A stretch of 64,000 nucleotides of DNA from Lampropedia puyangensis (GTDB lineage: Bacteria; Pseudomonadota; Gammaproteobacteria; Burkholderiales; Burkholderiaceae_C). The number at the start of each line of letters is the position of its first letter. Within the stretch, counting starts at the first letter, position 1. Location: contig NZ_STFG01000005.1 of assembly GCF_004833285.1 (NCBI RefSeq), positions 78,534-142,533 on the forward strand, written 5' to 3'. This document shows positions 1-8,177 of this stretch, piece after piece. Position numbers and translations under genes: made by a program. Under the pieces are notes generated by a model that ran no database searches, was not told where the DNA came from, and saw only the letters and a list, made by a program, of their open reading frames with translations.

Positions 1-182
1 ACCGCGTAGCCTTGCTGGGCATGCTGGTGATGACCTTGGCGGCCACCGTGCTGCAGCCCAGCTTGTGGTGGCATCCGCTAGGGCCGTTGTTTAAAAACAT
101 TCCGATTGCGGCCGTGCTGTGGTGGGGTAGTCAAGGGCCAGTGGCCAAACCTGAGGCGCGGGTTGAAAGCCCAGCGCAATGA
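1..182 (+). CDS. C-terminal end of SDR/DoxX-like membrane protein (partial)
   Basis: An open frame enters from the left edge (codons from base 3) and stops at TGA 180-182, giving about 59 residues. It has two hydrophobic stretches separated by a loop with GPLFKNIPI, followed by a short polar tail. A GP(L/F)(L/F)KN(L/I)P loop between two helices is typical of the DoxX-like C-terminal half of some NAD(P)-dependent SDR-type membrane proteins, which are often encoded just before DUF2269 genes, as here. The catalytic or nucleotide-binding part is outside the window, so the family call is inference from the tail and from the neighbour. Confidence 0.5.
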   Translation, partial: RVALLGMLVMTLAATVLQPSLWWHPLGPLFKNIPIAAVLWWGSQGPVAKPEARVESPAQ

Positions 183-198
183 ACACAAGGAGTTCGCT

Positions 199-678
199 AT
201 GAATAGCTATTTGGTCCTCAAGTACGTGCATATTCTCTCCAGCGTGTTGCTGGTAGGAACCGGTTTTGGTAGTGCGTTTTACTTGTTTTTTGCTAATCGC
301 ACGCGCGATGTATCAGCGATTGCTGCGGTTAGTCGCTTGGTTGTGCGGGCCGACTGGTGGTTCACCACGCCTACGGTTGTCCTTCAGCCACTGACGGGGA
401 TTGCGTTGGTGCATTGGGCTGGCTGGGGGTGGGATGCCGCTTGGCTGCAATTGACGCTGGGCTTGTATGCCCTTTCTGGTGCGTGTTGGCTACCTGTAGT
501 GTGGCTGCAAATTCGTATGGCACGTATAGCGCTGCAGGCCCACCAACAAGGCGAGAACACATTGCCACGCCGCTATTGGCAATACGCCAGGGTATGGGAG
601 TGGTTGGGCTACCCCGCATTTATTGCCATGCTGGTGATTTACTGGCTTATGGTGCAAAAGCCACCGTTGTGGAATTGA
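199..678 (+). CDS. DUF2269 family integral membrane protein
   Basis: A 159-residue protein with four predicted membrane helices (about residues 7-28, 50-72, 78-103 and 135-155). The early motif LKYVHILSSVLLVGTGFG and an all-membrane layout fit the DUF2269 family, whose function is unknown. The ATG at 199 is chosen over an upstream in-frame start because AAGGAG lies 6 bases before it and the first helix then begins at the N-terminus. It starts 16 bases after the DoxX-like gene, so the two are probably co-transcribed. No catalytic motif is visible. Confidence 0.75.
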   Translation: MNSYLVLKYVHILSSVLLVGTGFGSAFYLFFANRTRDVSAIAAVSRLVVRADWWFTTPTVVLQPLTGIALVHWAGWGWDAAWLQLTLGLYALSGACWLPVVWLQIRMARIALQAHQQGENTLPRRYWQYARVWEWLGYPAFIAMLVIYWLMVQKPPLWN

Positions 679-901
679 ATGAATGTTGTGGGCTCTGAGT
701 GTGGTGAGAGAGGGGTGTTGTGCAGGGAGGGCTATGGCATTGGCTCTGCACTTGAGATTCACAAATGTGACGATGAAAAAATGTTTTGCAGTAGCGCAAA
801 GAAAACGCTGAAAACTGGTATGACCTCTTGTGCCTTCAGTTATCACATGATTTTGCTGCTGTGCTGCTAGAGTCCTCAGGTTTTACAAGGGGAGATGTGT
901 G

Positions 902-2296
902 ATGGGGGTTCTGGCCATTGTGGTGTCATTGGCACTGTTGATGTTTTTTGCATATCGTGGTGTCACGGTGCTGCTGTTGGCGCCATTGATGGCCGCAATG
1001 GCGGTAGTTTTGTCGGGCGAAATGGCACTGTTGCTGCCGTTTTACACTGGTACGTTCATGCCCGCGCTGGCCGGATATGCCATGAATTTCTTGCCAATTT
1101 TCTTGCTTGGCGCTTTGTTTGGGCGTTTGATGGCTGATTCTGGCGCTGCGCATACGTTGTCTACATGGATTGTGCGCGTAGTGGGGCAGCGCCATGCTGT
1201 TGTCGTTGTGGTATTGGCTTGCGCGCTGCTTACCTATGGGGGCGTTTCTTTGTTTGTGGTGGCTTTTGCCGTCTATCCGATTGCCAAAGATCTCTTCAAA
1301 ACAGCGCAGGTGCCCAAGCGGCTGATTCCTGCATCTATTGCGTTGGGTTCTTTCACGTTCACGATGACGGCTTTGCCAGGAACACCGGCGATTCTTAATG
1401 CGATTCCAATCAAGTATTTTGGAACCAATTCGTTTGCAGCGCCCGGTTTGGGCATCATTGCTGCCTTGATCATGATGTTGGGTGGTTTGTGGTGGTTGCA
1501 GTCACGTGTTTCGGTTGCACGCAACGCAGCCGAGGGGTACGGTGAGCATGATGACGATGACGAAGCGCTACAGGAAGAGGGCATCAGTACCACGGAAATG
1601 CCCGTGTGGCAGGCGCTGCTGCCTTTATTGCTTGTTGTCGGGGTGAATGCCTTGTTCACATATAGGGTGTTTCCGGGCATGAACTTGGCGTTTATGACGG
1701 AGGCTTTTCCAAAGCTCAATACGGCAACAAGTGTGGGGCTTTGGTCGCTTATTATTGCGTTGGCTGTAGCTTGCACGACTTTGGTGGTAATGCGCCTTGG
1801 CCACTGGAGCGATTTGAAATCAACCGTCAATAAGGGCGTGTTTGGTTTCATGCTGCCATTGTTCAATACGGCTTCTGAAGTGGGGTATGGCGCTGTGGTA
1901 GCCAGTTTGGCTGGGTTTGCATTGATCAAAAATGCGGTGCTTAATGTGTCGCCTCACAATCCGCTAATCTCCGAAGCGATTGCCATGAATATTCTGGCTG
2001 GGATAACGGGCTCATCGTCAGGTGGTTTAAGTATTGCGCTGGAGGCTTTGGGCGCTGATTACCTGCACATGGCCGAGCAAGCGGGCATCAGCCCTGAGTT
2101 GCTGCACCGTGTGGCCGTGCTGGCCGCTGGCGGTATGGACACATTGCCGCATTGCGGCGCCATCATCACGTTGCTGGCCATTTGCAAACTAACGCACCGC
2201 CAGTCGTACGCCAACATTGCCGCAGTCACTATGCTTTTCCCTATGACTGCATTGGTTGTGGTGATTGCGCTAGGCTCTATGTTTGGAAGTTTTTGA
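902..2296 (+). CDS. GntP-family permease
   Basis: A 464-residue, strongly hydrophobic protein with about 12 membrane segments and a charged acidic loop near residues 210-230 (a run of Asp/Glu). The residues GALFGRLMADSGAA and the paired half-repeat, with a later GITGSSSGG stretch, resemble GntP-type gluconate/organic acid:H+ symporters of the inner membrane. Substrate cannot be told from sequence. AAGGGGAG at 887-894 supports the ATG at 902; an in-frame GTG at 899 is a less likely start. It is followed after 28 bases by the PhzF gene on the same strand, so the two may form an operon. Confidence 0.75.
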   Translation: MGVLAIVVSLALLMFFAYRGVTVLLLAPLMAAMAVVLSGEMALLLPFYTGTFMPALAGYAMNFLPIFLLGALFGRLMADSGAAHTLSTWIVRVVGQRHAVVVVVLACALLTYGGVSLFVVAFAVYPIAKDLFKTAQVPKRLIPASIALGSFTFTMTALPGTPAILNAIPIKYFGTNSFAAPGLGIIAALIMMLGGLWWLQSRVSVARNAAEGYGEHDDDDEALQEEGISTTEMPVWQALLPLLLVVGVNALFTYRVFPGMNLAFMTEAFPKLNTATSVGLWSLIIALAVACTTLVVMRLGHWSDLKSTVNKGVFGFMLPLFNTASEVGYGAVVASLAGFALIKNAVLNVSPHNPLISEAIAMNILAGITGSSSGGLSIALEALGADYLHMAEQAGISPELLHRVAVLAAGGMDTLPHCGAIITLLAICKLTHRQSYANIAAVTMLFPMTALVVVIALGSMFGSF

Positions 2297-2324
2297 TACA
2301 GATGAACGCCATAAAGGTTTCCTG

Positions 2325-3194
2325 ATGCAGCAGCGCCGTTTCGCTCAAGTTGATGTTTTTACCAATACGCCTTACCGTGGAAATCCTTTGGCAGTAGTGC
2401 TGGATGCGCAGGGGCTGAGTACGGCGCAAATGCAGGACTTTGCGCGCTGGACCAATTTGTCTGAAACCACGTTTGTGCTGCCAGCAGAACACAGCGCAGC
2501 TGATTATCGGGTGCGAATTTTCACGCCTGATGAAGAGTTGCCTTTTGCTGGCCATCCGACCTTGGGCACGTGTTTTGCCTGGTTGGCGGCGGGTGGGGTG
2601 CCAAAAGCGACTGATGGGCGCGTGACGCAACAATGCATCAAAGGGCTGGTCCGCTTACGACCTCAACCTCATGCGTCAGGGCTGTGGTCTTTTGAGGCTC
2701 CGGCACTTCAGCGCAGTCAGGTAGACCATGCGCGCTTAAGCGCGGTTGCCAATGCATTGGGTTTATCGAATGAGCGCATTGTGGCGCATCAACTGTTGGA
2801 CAATGGGCCGCAGTGGTTGGTTCTGGTTGTGCCTTCTGCGCAAGAGGTAATGGCGTTGCGGCCTGATTTTGCTGCACTGCGTGCGCTCAAAGCGGATGTG
2901 GGTGTTGTCGCCTTGGGGGATCGCCATGCTTCTAATACTCCCCAGATGCCGTTCTTGACCGTGCGTGGATTTGCGACTGCCATGGGCATTCCTGAAGATC
3001 CTGTGACGGGAAGTCTCAATGCCAGTTTGGCCCAATGGTTGATTCATGAAGGTTGGGCGCCTGCGCGCTACTGGGCCAGCCAAGGGGAGACATTAGGTCG
3101 GGCGGGGCGTATTTTTTGTGAGCAAGATGAAAATGACCGCGTATGGGTTGGAGGGCACACGGTGTTGTGCATCCAGGGACTGGTTACTTTGTGA
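2325..3194 (+). CDS. PhzF-family isomerase-like protein
   Basis: A 289-residue protein of the PhzF/diaminopimelate-epimerase fold. Visible family marks are the N-terminal QVDVFTNTPYRGNPLAVV, Glu47 in LSETTFV (the position of the catalytic Glu in PhzF), FAGHPTLGTCFAW and, near residue 225, EDPVTGSLN. Family members isomerise small hydrophobic or aromatic metabolites; most copies outside phenazine clusters have no known substrate, and no phenazine genes occur here. The ATG at 2325 is preferred because the family begins a few residues before the VDVFT strand. The gene sits just behind the GntP-type permease. Confidence 0.85.
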   Translation: MQQRRFAQVDVFTNTPYRGNPLAVVLDAQGLSTAQMQDFARWTNLSETTFVLPAEHSAADYRVRIFTPDEELPFAGHPTLGTCFAWLAAGGVPKATDGRVTQQCIKGLVRLRPQPHASGLWSFEAPALQRSQVDHARLSAVANALGLSNERIVAHQLLDNGPQWLVLVVPSAQEVMALRPDFAALRALKADVGVVALGDRHASNTPQMPFLTVRGFATAMGIPEDPVTGSLNASLAQWLIHEGWAPARYWASQGETLGRAGRIFCEQDENDRVWVGGHTVLCIQGLVTL

Positions 3195-3298
3195 GATACG
3201 AGCGATGCATCCTATCCATAGTGGCAATCAGCCGTGCTGTTGAGGCGAGTTCTGCAAGATTTTTAATGCCGAAACAGGTTGTTTGGTTCAGTTAAACA

Positions 3299-3326
3299 TA
3301 GACGTTTGCGCAAGCTTTGCTATAAT
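3299..3326 (+). promoter_or_regulatory. Probable sigma-70 promoter of rpsP operon
   Basis: TAGACG (3299-3304), a 16-base spacer and a perfect TATAAT (3321-3326) lie in the 315-base gap before rpsP. Transcription from here would give a leader of about 175 bases. That leader holds only a small CAGCG/CGCTG hairpin near 3338-3351 and no open frame that I would call a gene. Confidence 0.6.
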
Positions 3327-3509
3327 CTTTGGCTTTGCAGCGTAGTCGCTGGCCGGGTGGTCATGTCGCGTGTCTCAAACGCTGTGGATTTTTCGCCTTG
3401 AATCGGTTGAGTAGGTGAAGAGGTATTGATAGTGCACGTTGGATCTAGGCGTGTATTGTTATCTTGACCTGGTTGAACTGCTAAAGGCAACCCCAAGGAA
3501 AATTTCGCA

Positions 3510-3767
3510 ATGGTCGTAATCAGACTCTCCCGTGGCGGCTCTAAAGCACGTCCTTTCTTCAATATCGTTGTGGCTGATAAGCGTGTTCGCCGTGACGGTC
3601 GTTTCATTGAGCGTATCGGTTATTACAACCCTAACGCCCGTGGCGCAGAACAAGGCCTGAACTTGGCCCACGACCGTCTGGCTTACTGGCAAGGCGTTGG
3701 TGCACAAGCTTCTGACACTGTTGAGCGCTTGATCAAGCAATCTGCTAAGCAACAAGTGGCTGCATAA
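3510..3767 (+). CDS. rpsP: 30S ribosomal protein S16
   Basis: An 85-residue protein beginning [19 protein letters not shown] and containing [15 protein letters not shown], the standard S16 core; length matches the family. S16 is a primary binder of the 16S rRNA 5' domain in the small subunit. AAGGAAA lies about ten bases before the ATG. It heads the conserved rpsP-rimM-trmD-rplS order, although a terminator-like hairpin separates it from rimM, which would allow higher S16 expression than of the enzymes downstream. Confidence 0.97.
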   Translation: MVVIRLSRGGSKARPFFNIVVADKRVRRDGRFIERIGYYNPNARGAEQGLNLAHDRLAYWQGVGAQASDTVERLIKQSAKQQVAA

Positions 3768-3826
3768 TTTTTGCGCACTCTCGCACATCAATGGCCGTGC
3801 TCAAGCATGGCTGTTGGTTGCAAACG

Positions 3827-3872
3827 AACAGGTATTGGTTGCTACGACCGTAGCACAATGCCTGTTTTTTTA
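3827..3872 (+). terminator. Terminator or attenuator between rpsP and rimM
   Basis: AACAGGTATTGGTTGCTAC pairs, with small bulges, with GTAGCACAATGCCTGTT and is followed by a run of seven T. It lies inside an operon that is normally co-transcribed, so partial read-through is expected. Confidence 0.65.
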
Positions 3873-3941
3873 TGGTTTTTTTGGGACTTGACTATGTATT
3901 GCTTGTGCATGGGTTGAGTCTGTGTTGTTTGGGTATTGTTT

Positions 3942-4616
3942 ATGGCAACCTCTTCAAATCAATCTTCAAATGGGGCGCGAGTGGTCGCAACGACGAGTGC
4001 TGCAGAGCGTGTGGCTGAAGGCGTGCGCCAAGGGCTGGCGCAATTGGTTGCCAAGCAGGCGCCTGCCGAGGAGTTGATTGAGCTGGCGCGTATTACCGGT
4101 GCTTTTGGCGTCAAAGGTTGGGTCAAGCTGGCGCCATTCAGTGCGGATGCGGATGCCCTGCAAGATGCCGACGAGTGGTTCATTCAACCAGGTACTGGCA
4201 AGCAGCAAGCAGGCCCAAAAATGTTCAGTCAGTTGCTGCACGTCAAGGTTCTGCAACTCAAGCCCCAGGGTGATGCGTTGGTGGCTCAACTGGAAGGCGT
4301 CAACGATCGCGATTGGGCACAAGCTTTGCGCGGGGCGAGTATCGCTTTGCCGCGAAGCGCTTTTCCTGCTTTGGCAGAAGGAGAGTTTTACTGGGTTGAT
4401 TTGATTGGGTTGGTGGTTCGCAACCGCGAAGGCTTGTTGCTGGGGGAGGTTTCTGAACTGCTTTCAAACGGGCCGCAGTCTGTATTGGTGGTGCAGCAAT
4501 CTGCTGAGGGGGAGGCCAAGCCGCAAGAGCGTTTGATTCCTTTTGTGGATGCGTATGTGGATGAGGTGCGCATTCAGGAAAAATTGATTGTGGTGGATTG
4601 GCAGCCTGATTACTGA
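3942..4616 (+). CDS. rimM: 16S rRNA processing protein RimM
   Basis: A 224-residue protein. After a roughly 40-residue Ala/Gln-rich N-terminal extension comes the RimM beta-barrel (IELARITGAFGVKGWVKL) and then a PRC-barrel domain from about residue 145 (FYWVDLIGLVV). RimM binds S19 in the maturing 30S subunit head and aids 16S rRNA processing. The extension makes it longer than the usual 170-185 residues. The ATG at 3942 is used; the frame opens six bases earlier at a TTG. It sits between rpsP and trmD as in most proteobacteria. Confidence 0.93.
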   Translation: MATSSNQSSNGARVVATTSAAERVAEGVRQGLAQLVAKQAPAEELIELARITGAFGVKGWVKLAPFSADADALQDADEWFIQPGTGKQQAGPKMFSQLLHVKVLQLKPQGDALVAQLEGVNDRDWAQALRGASIALPRSAFPALAEGEFYWVDLIGLVVRNREGLLLGEVSELLSNGPQSVLVVQQSAEGEAKPQERLIPFVDAYVDEVRIQEKLIVVDWQPDY

Positions 4617-4646
4617 TTTGGCCGTGGCCTTATTTTTCTGAGAGTC

Positions 4647-5459
4647 ATGGGTATGCGTATTGACATCATTACTTTGTTTCCTGAATTGATCGCTCCATTT
4701 TTGGAGCATGGCGTCAACCGGCGTGCGGGGCAGGCAGGGGTGCAGGTGCAGTTTTGGAATCCACGCGACTTTGCTCAAGGAGGGTATCGCCGCATTGATG
4801 ACCGGCCATTTGGTGGTGGGCCGGGCATGGTTATGCAGGCAGAGCCGTTGGCGCTATGCATGGATGCGATTCGTGCAGCACGCTCAGAAGTGTTGGGCCC
4901 TTCTTGTGTGGAGGGGCGCCCCATTTGCGCCACCAGTGATCGTGCACCGTTAGTGTTTTTTACGCCGGTTGGGCGTGCGATTACACACAGCGTGGTTGCG
5001 CAGTTCGCGCAAAGTGCGGGAATGGTGTTGCTGTGTGGGCGTTACGAAGGGGTGGATCAACGGTTCATTGATGCATATGTGGACTGCCAGCTCAGTTTGG
5101 GGGATTTCGTACTCTCGGGCGGCGAGGTCGCTGCTGCAGCTTTGCTGGATGCGGTGCTGCGTTTGCAGCCGCAGGTCTTGCATGATGCGCAAAGCCATAT
5201 GCAAGACAGTTTCAATCCTGACCTTTCTGGCCTGTTAGATTGTCCTCATTACACGCGGCCTGAAGTGTGGCGCGGTCAAGCGGTGCCCCCCGTTTTGATG
5301 AGTGGTGACCATGCGCGTATTGATGCCTGGAGGCGGCAGCAAAGCCTGCAGTGGAGTGCGCATTTACGCCCAGATTTGCTTGAGCAAGCCAGAGGCAACG
5401 GGCAAATTACACAAGCCGATGAGAAACTACTAGCCAAAAAATCGGATTCATTCTTATAA
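4647..5459 (+). CDS. trmD: tRNA (guanine37-N1)-methyltransferase TrmD
   Basis: A 270-residue SPOUT methyltransferase that makes m1G37 in tRNAs and prevents +1 frameshifting. The trefoil-knot SAM site is clear in LLCGRYEGVDQRFIDAYVD followed by LSLGDFVLSGGE; the N-terminal MRIDIITLFPEL and RIDDRPFGGGPGMVM are also typical. The ATG at 4647 follows a CTGAGAG sequence; a second ATG at 4653 would remove only two residues. Thirty bases separate it from rimM. Its last codons overlap a TATAAT that may start a promoter for rplS. Confidence 0.96.
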   Translation: MGMRIDIITLFPELIAPFLEHGVNRRAGQAGVQVQFWNPRDFAQGGYRRIDDRPFGGGPGMVMQAEPLALCMDAIRAARSEVLGPSCVEGRPICATSDRAPLVFFTPVGRAITHSVVAQFAQSAGMVLLCGRYEGVDQRFIDAYVDCQLSLGDFVLSGGEVAAAALLDAVLRLQPQVLHDAQSHMQDSFNPDLSGLLDCPHYTRPEVWRGQAVPPVLMSGDHARIDAWRRQQSLQWSAHLRPDLLEQARGNGQITQADEKLLAKKSDSFL

Positions 5460-5460
5460 T
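5431..5460 (+). promoter_or_regulatory. Possible internal promoter for rplS
   Basis: TAGCCA (5431-5436) and TATAAT (5455-5460) with an 18-base spacer overlap the trmD stop codon. This would give rplS its own transcript with a leader of about 145 bases. The -10 is perfect but the -35 matches only 4 of 6. Confidence 0.4.
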
Positions 5461-5540
5461 GCTCTGTTTTGATCCTCTACTTGAGCGCATAAAACACCAA
5501 ATGCTTGAGTCGGCTTCGTGATTGGGGCTTGATGAAGCAT

Positions 5541-5568
5541 TTGGGCCAATGCATGGCATTGGGCCAAT
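5541..5568 (+). repeat. Repeated palindrome/hairpin in rplS leader
   Basis: The self-complementary decamer TTGGGCCAAT occurs twice, at 5541-5550 and 5559-5568, and the interval forms CCAATGC-ATG-GCATTGG (5546-5562). The unit lies 46 bases before the rplS start. Confidence 0.55.
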
Positions 5569-5613
5569 CAGGGCGTGATACTTTTTTGCCAAGCATGATC
5601 GAGAAGGATAGAG

Positions 5614-5994
5614 ATGAATCTGATTCAAACCCTTGAGGCCGAAGAAATTGCGCGCCTGAATAAAGACATTCCTGATTTCGGTCCTGGTGATACTGTGATC
5701 GTCAGCGTGAATGTGGTTGAAGGTACACGTAAACGTGTGCAGGCTTATGAAGGCGTGGTGATTGCTAAGCGCAACCGTGGCTTGAACAGCAGCTTCACTG
5801 TGCGTAAAATTTCTAGCGGCGAAGGCGTTGAGCGTACATTCCAAAGCTACAGCCCATTGATCGCTAAGATCGAAGTCAAGCGCCGTGGTGATGTGCGTCG
5901 TGCCAAGTTGTACTACCTGCGTGAGCGCAGCGGTAAGTCTGCTCGCATCAAAGAGAAGCTGCCTTCTCGCGTTAAAACAACAAGCCAAGCGTAA
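5614..5994 (+). CDS. rplS: 50S ribosomal protein L19
   Basis: A 126-residue protein with the L19 core [24 protein letters not shown] split over residues 21-45, then [21 protein letters not shown] and a basic tail. L19 sits at the 30S-50S interface. AAGGATAGAG precedes the ATG. It ends the rpsP operon and is followed by a strong terminator. The 150-base spacer from trmD holds a possible own promoter and a hairpin. Confidence 0.97.
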   Translation: MNLIQTLEAEEIARLNKDIPDFGPGDTVIVSVNVVEGTRKRVQAYEGVVIAKRNRGLNSSFTVRKISSGEGVERTFQSYSPLIAKIEVKRRGDVRRAKLYYLRERSGKSARIKEKLPSRVKTTSQA

Positions 5995-6050
5995 GCATCG
6001 GTTCTGCTGTTCAGTGTCGCGTTGTAAGCAACGCTCCCTGTGCGCGATAA

Positions 6051-6090
6051 AACCGCTAACAGTTGCGAAAGCAATTGCTAGCGGTTTTTT
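6051..6090 (+). terminator. Rho-independent terminator after rplS
   Basis: AACCGCTAACAGTTGC, a GAAA loop and GCAATTGCTAGCGGTT form a long stem with a small mismatch, followed by a T run. Confidence 0.85.
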
Positions 6091-6208
6091 ATTGGGTCAT
6101 GCTGAGGCTATTGCGCCGAGCTTGATCGTTCTATTTGGTTTTTTGTTAGGCTGTCGGCTATTTTTGTGACCTTTTGAACAGCTCGCTTCTGAGGTGGCCA
6201 CATTCCCC

Positions 6209-6979
6209 ATGCAAGACAACTCTTTTCTTTCGTCTTCACGTTCGCCAACCAGTGCAGATGGGCTCTTGGCGTCCTCTGCACCAAGCCGTTTGCCTAGAAC
6301 ACGTTTGCCACTTGGGGTGCGACCAGAGGATGTGCCAGTGGTGGCTGTCGATGATGGTTTGCCCGCTATTCCTTCTGCACAGCAAAGCATTGCTGCACTG
6401 CGTCAGCATTTTCAAGCGCAGCCGGTCTGGACTCCAGAGTGGGTGCGCGAAAGCGATGGGATAGATGTCACGCCGGTGCAGGCTGCCGTTTTGGTGCCCA
6501 TTGTGGTCAGGCCACAACCCACCGTGCTGCTGACAAGACGGTCTGCGCATTTGAAAACGCATTCTGGGCAAGTTGCTTTTCCGGGGGGGAAGGTAGACCC
6601 ATTGGATGCCAGCGCTGTCGCAACCGCGCTGCGGGAGGCGCAAGAAGAAGTGGCGATTGCTCCACGCTCTGTAGAAATATTGGGGCAGTTGCCAGGCTAT
6701 ATCACAGGAACAGGGTTTGAGGTCGTGCCTGTAGTCGGCTTGATTCCTGCTGATTTGGTGTTGCAACCCAACCCAGGTGAGGTTGATGAAATATTTGAAG
6801 TGCCATTGAGTTTCTTGCTCAATCCGGCCAACCATCGCCACCATGTTTTTCGTTTGGGCGAGCATGAGCGCCAATGGCTTTCTATGCCGTACGCAGCGCA
6901 TGGAAAAGAACATTTCATTTGGGGCGTTACGGCCAGCATCATTCGCAACCTCTACCGTTTTCTTCAGGCGCCCGTTTAG
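6209..6979 (+). CDS. NUDIX hydrolase, CoA pyrophosphatase-like
   Basis: A 256-residue protein. A Nudix box is read near residues 122-145: GGKVDPLDASAVATALREAQ then EEVAI, with the preceding QVAFPGG typical of NudL/YeaB-type CoA pyrophosphatases. Such enzymes cleave CoA or related nucleotide derivatives using Mg2+ or Mn2+ bound by the Glu cluster. About 80 variable residues precede the domain, longer than usual. The start is uncertain: ATG 6209 is listed, but a GTG at 6194 has GAGG just before it and would add five residues. It stops 2 bases before the next gene, so they are likely translated together. Confidence 0.85.
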   Translation: MQDNSFLSSSRSPTSADGLLASSAPSRLPRTRLPLGVRPEDVPVVAVDDGLPAIPSAQQSIAALRQHFQAQPVWTPEWVRESDGIDVTPVQAAVLVPIVVRPQPTVLLTRRSAHLKTHSGQVAFPGGKVDPLDASAVATALREAQEEVAIAPRSVEILGQLPGYITGTGFEVVPVVGLIPADLVLQPNPGEVDEIFEVPLSFLLNPANHRHHVFRLGEHERQWLSMPYAAHGKEHFIWGVTASIIRNLYRFLQAPV

Positions 6980-6981
6980 TC

Positions 6982-7983
6982 ATGAGTGTTTTTTCGCTAT
7001 TTTGTGCTTTGCTGTTGGATCAGTTCAGACCTTTGCAATCGCACCATCGTGTGTATGCGGTCATGCGTGCAATGGCCCGGCGGTTGCGCCAGCATTTGGA
7101 TGCGGATACGGCCCAGCAAGCTTGGCTGATCTGGGCCTTGGTAGTGGTCATTCCTGCTATTTTGGTTTGGCTGGTTTATTGGCTTGCGGGTCATTTCTTG
7201 GGGGGCTTCTTTGCCTTTCTGTGCTCCCTGATGGTGTTGTATGCCTGTCTCGATTTTCGTGCTTTTGGCTTGCACTTCACCGATGTGCGTAATGCGGTAA
7301 ATACAGGCGATCTCGATGCGGCAGGAGATGCATTAGAGCGCTGGTGTACCGCGCGAGGACAAGAAGGAGAATGCGTAGCATCGCATGCCATCGATGCAGA
7401 AGATATGGGCAGTGGTGCGATGAAGATATCTTTGGAACATATGCATCGCTACGTTTTTGGCGTTTTTACGGCATTTTTGCTCTCATCCTTTGTCGGCTTA
7501 GGCCCATTGGGCGCAGTGCTGTTTCGCAGTGCCGCCCATGCGTATCGTTTTTGGGTGGAGCAAGACGAGGAGCCTTGGACGGATAACGCCAGCCCGGCCT
7601 TGGTGATCGCGACGCGTATGGGCTGGCAGGCCATCAACTGGTTGCCCGCACGGGTTACTGCATTGATGTTTGCCGCCGTTGGGCGCTACGACGATGCTCT
7701 GAGCGCCTGGCGCACCTATTCACTGCGATGCCCGGGTGATGGCGATGCGCTGGTGTTGGCTACAGGTGTTGCGGCAATGGGAATGGCGCCAAACGTGGTG
7801 GACCGTGTTGTAACTTGGTCCCCATGCAGTCGCAGTGAGGGGGAATCGTTCGAGCGCGATACAACTGATGAGGCAGAAGCGCTGTCGCGATTGCTGCATG
7901 CACTGGCCACGATGATTTGGCGCGTCTTGGTTGTGTGGTTGTTGATTTGTCTAGTTATCGGCCTGATTGACGCCGTTCTTTGA
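6982..7983 (+). CDS. CobD/CbiB-like membrane protein
   Basis: A 333-residue membrane protein. The start MSVFSLFCALLLDQFRPL, the GDLDAAG segment near residue 105, and LLSSFVGLGPLGAVLFRS around residue 165 follow the CobD/CbiB plan (adenosylcobinamide-phosphate synthase), with about five helices. True CbiB proteins attach aminopropanol phosphate to cobyric acid. This copy is divergent and no other corrinoid gene lies in the window, so a different role, perhaps regulatory like the related AmpE, is possible. ATG 6982 follows the NUDIX stop by 2 bases. The HisC-like gene follows. Confidence 0.7.
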   Translation: MSVFSLFCALLLDQFRPLQSHHRVYAVMRAMARRLRQHLDADTAQQAWLIWALVVVIPAILVWLVYWLAGHFLGGFFAFLCSLMVLYACLDFRAFGLHFTDVRNAVNTGDLDAAGDALERWCTARGQEGECVASHAIDAEDMGSGAMKISLEHMHRYVFGVFTAFLLSSFVGLGPLGAVLFRSAAHAYRFWVEQDEEPWTDNASPALVIATRMGWQAINWLPARVTALMFAAVGRYDDALSAWRTYSLRCPGDGDALVLATGVAAMGMAPNVVDRVVTWSPCSRSEGESFERDTTDEAEALSRLLHALATMIWRVLVVWLLICLVIGLIDAVL

Positions 7984-8177
7984 CCACAGTTGCCCAGTTT
8001 TCTGAGCTGCTTGATGGAAATTCTGATTCCGTGGACTACGACTGCTGGTCGTTGGCTGATAATGGCCTACGCAAGTTTGCGGTCAAACGCGCATTGCCGG
8101 AGCCGAGAAACTTTTGGCTGCTCTCAAGCAGGCTTGCCCTTTATTGATACCGCACAATCTAACCACATCCCAACACC

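Noticed and set aside
7980..8147. A 55-codon frame starting at TTG overlapping the CobD/CbiB-like stop
   Set aside because: No ribosome site, no recognised family. It may be a remnant, but the evidence is too thin to list as a gene.
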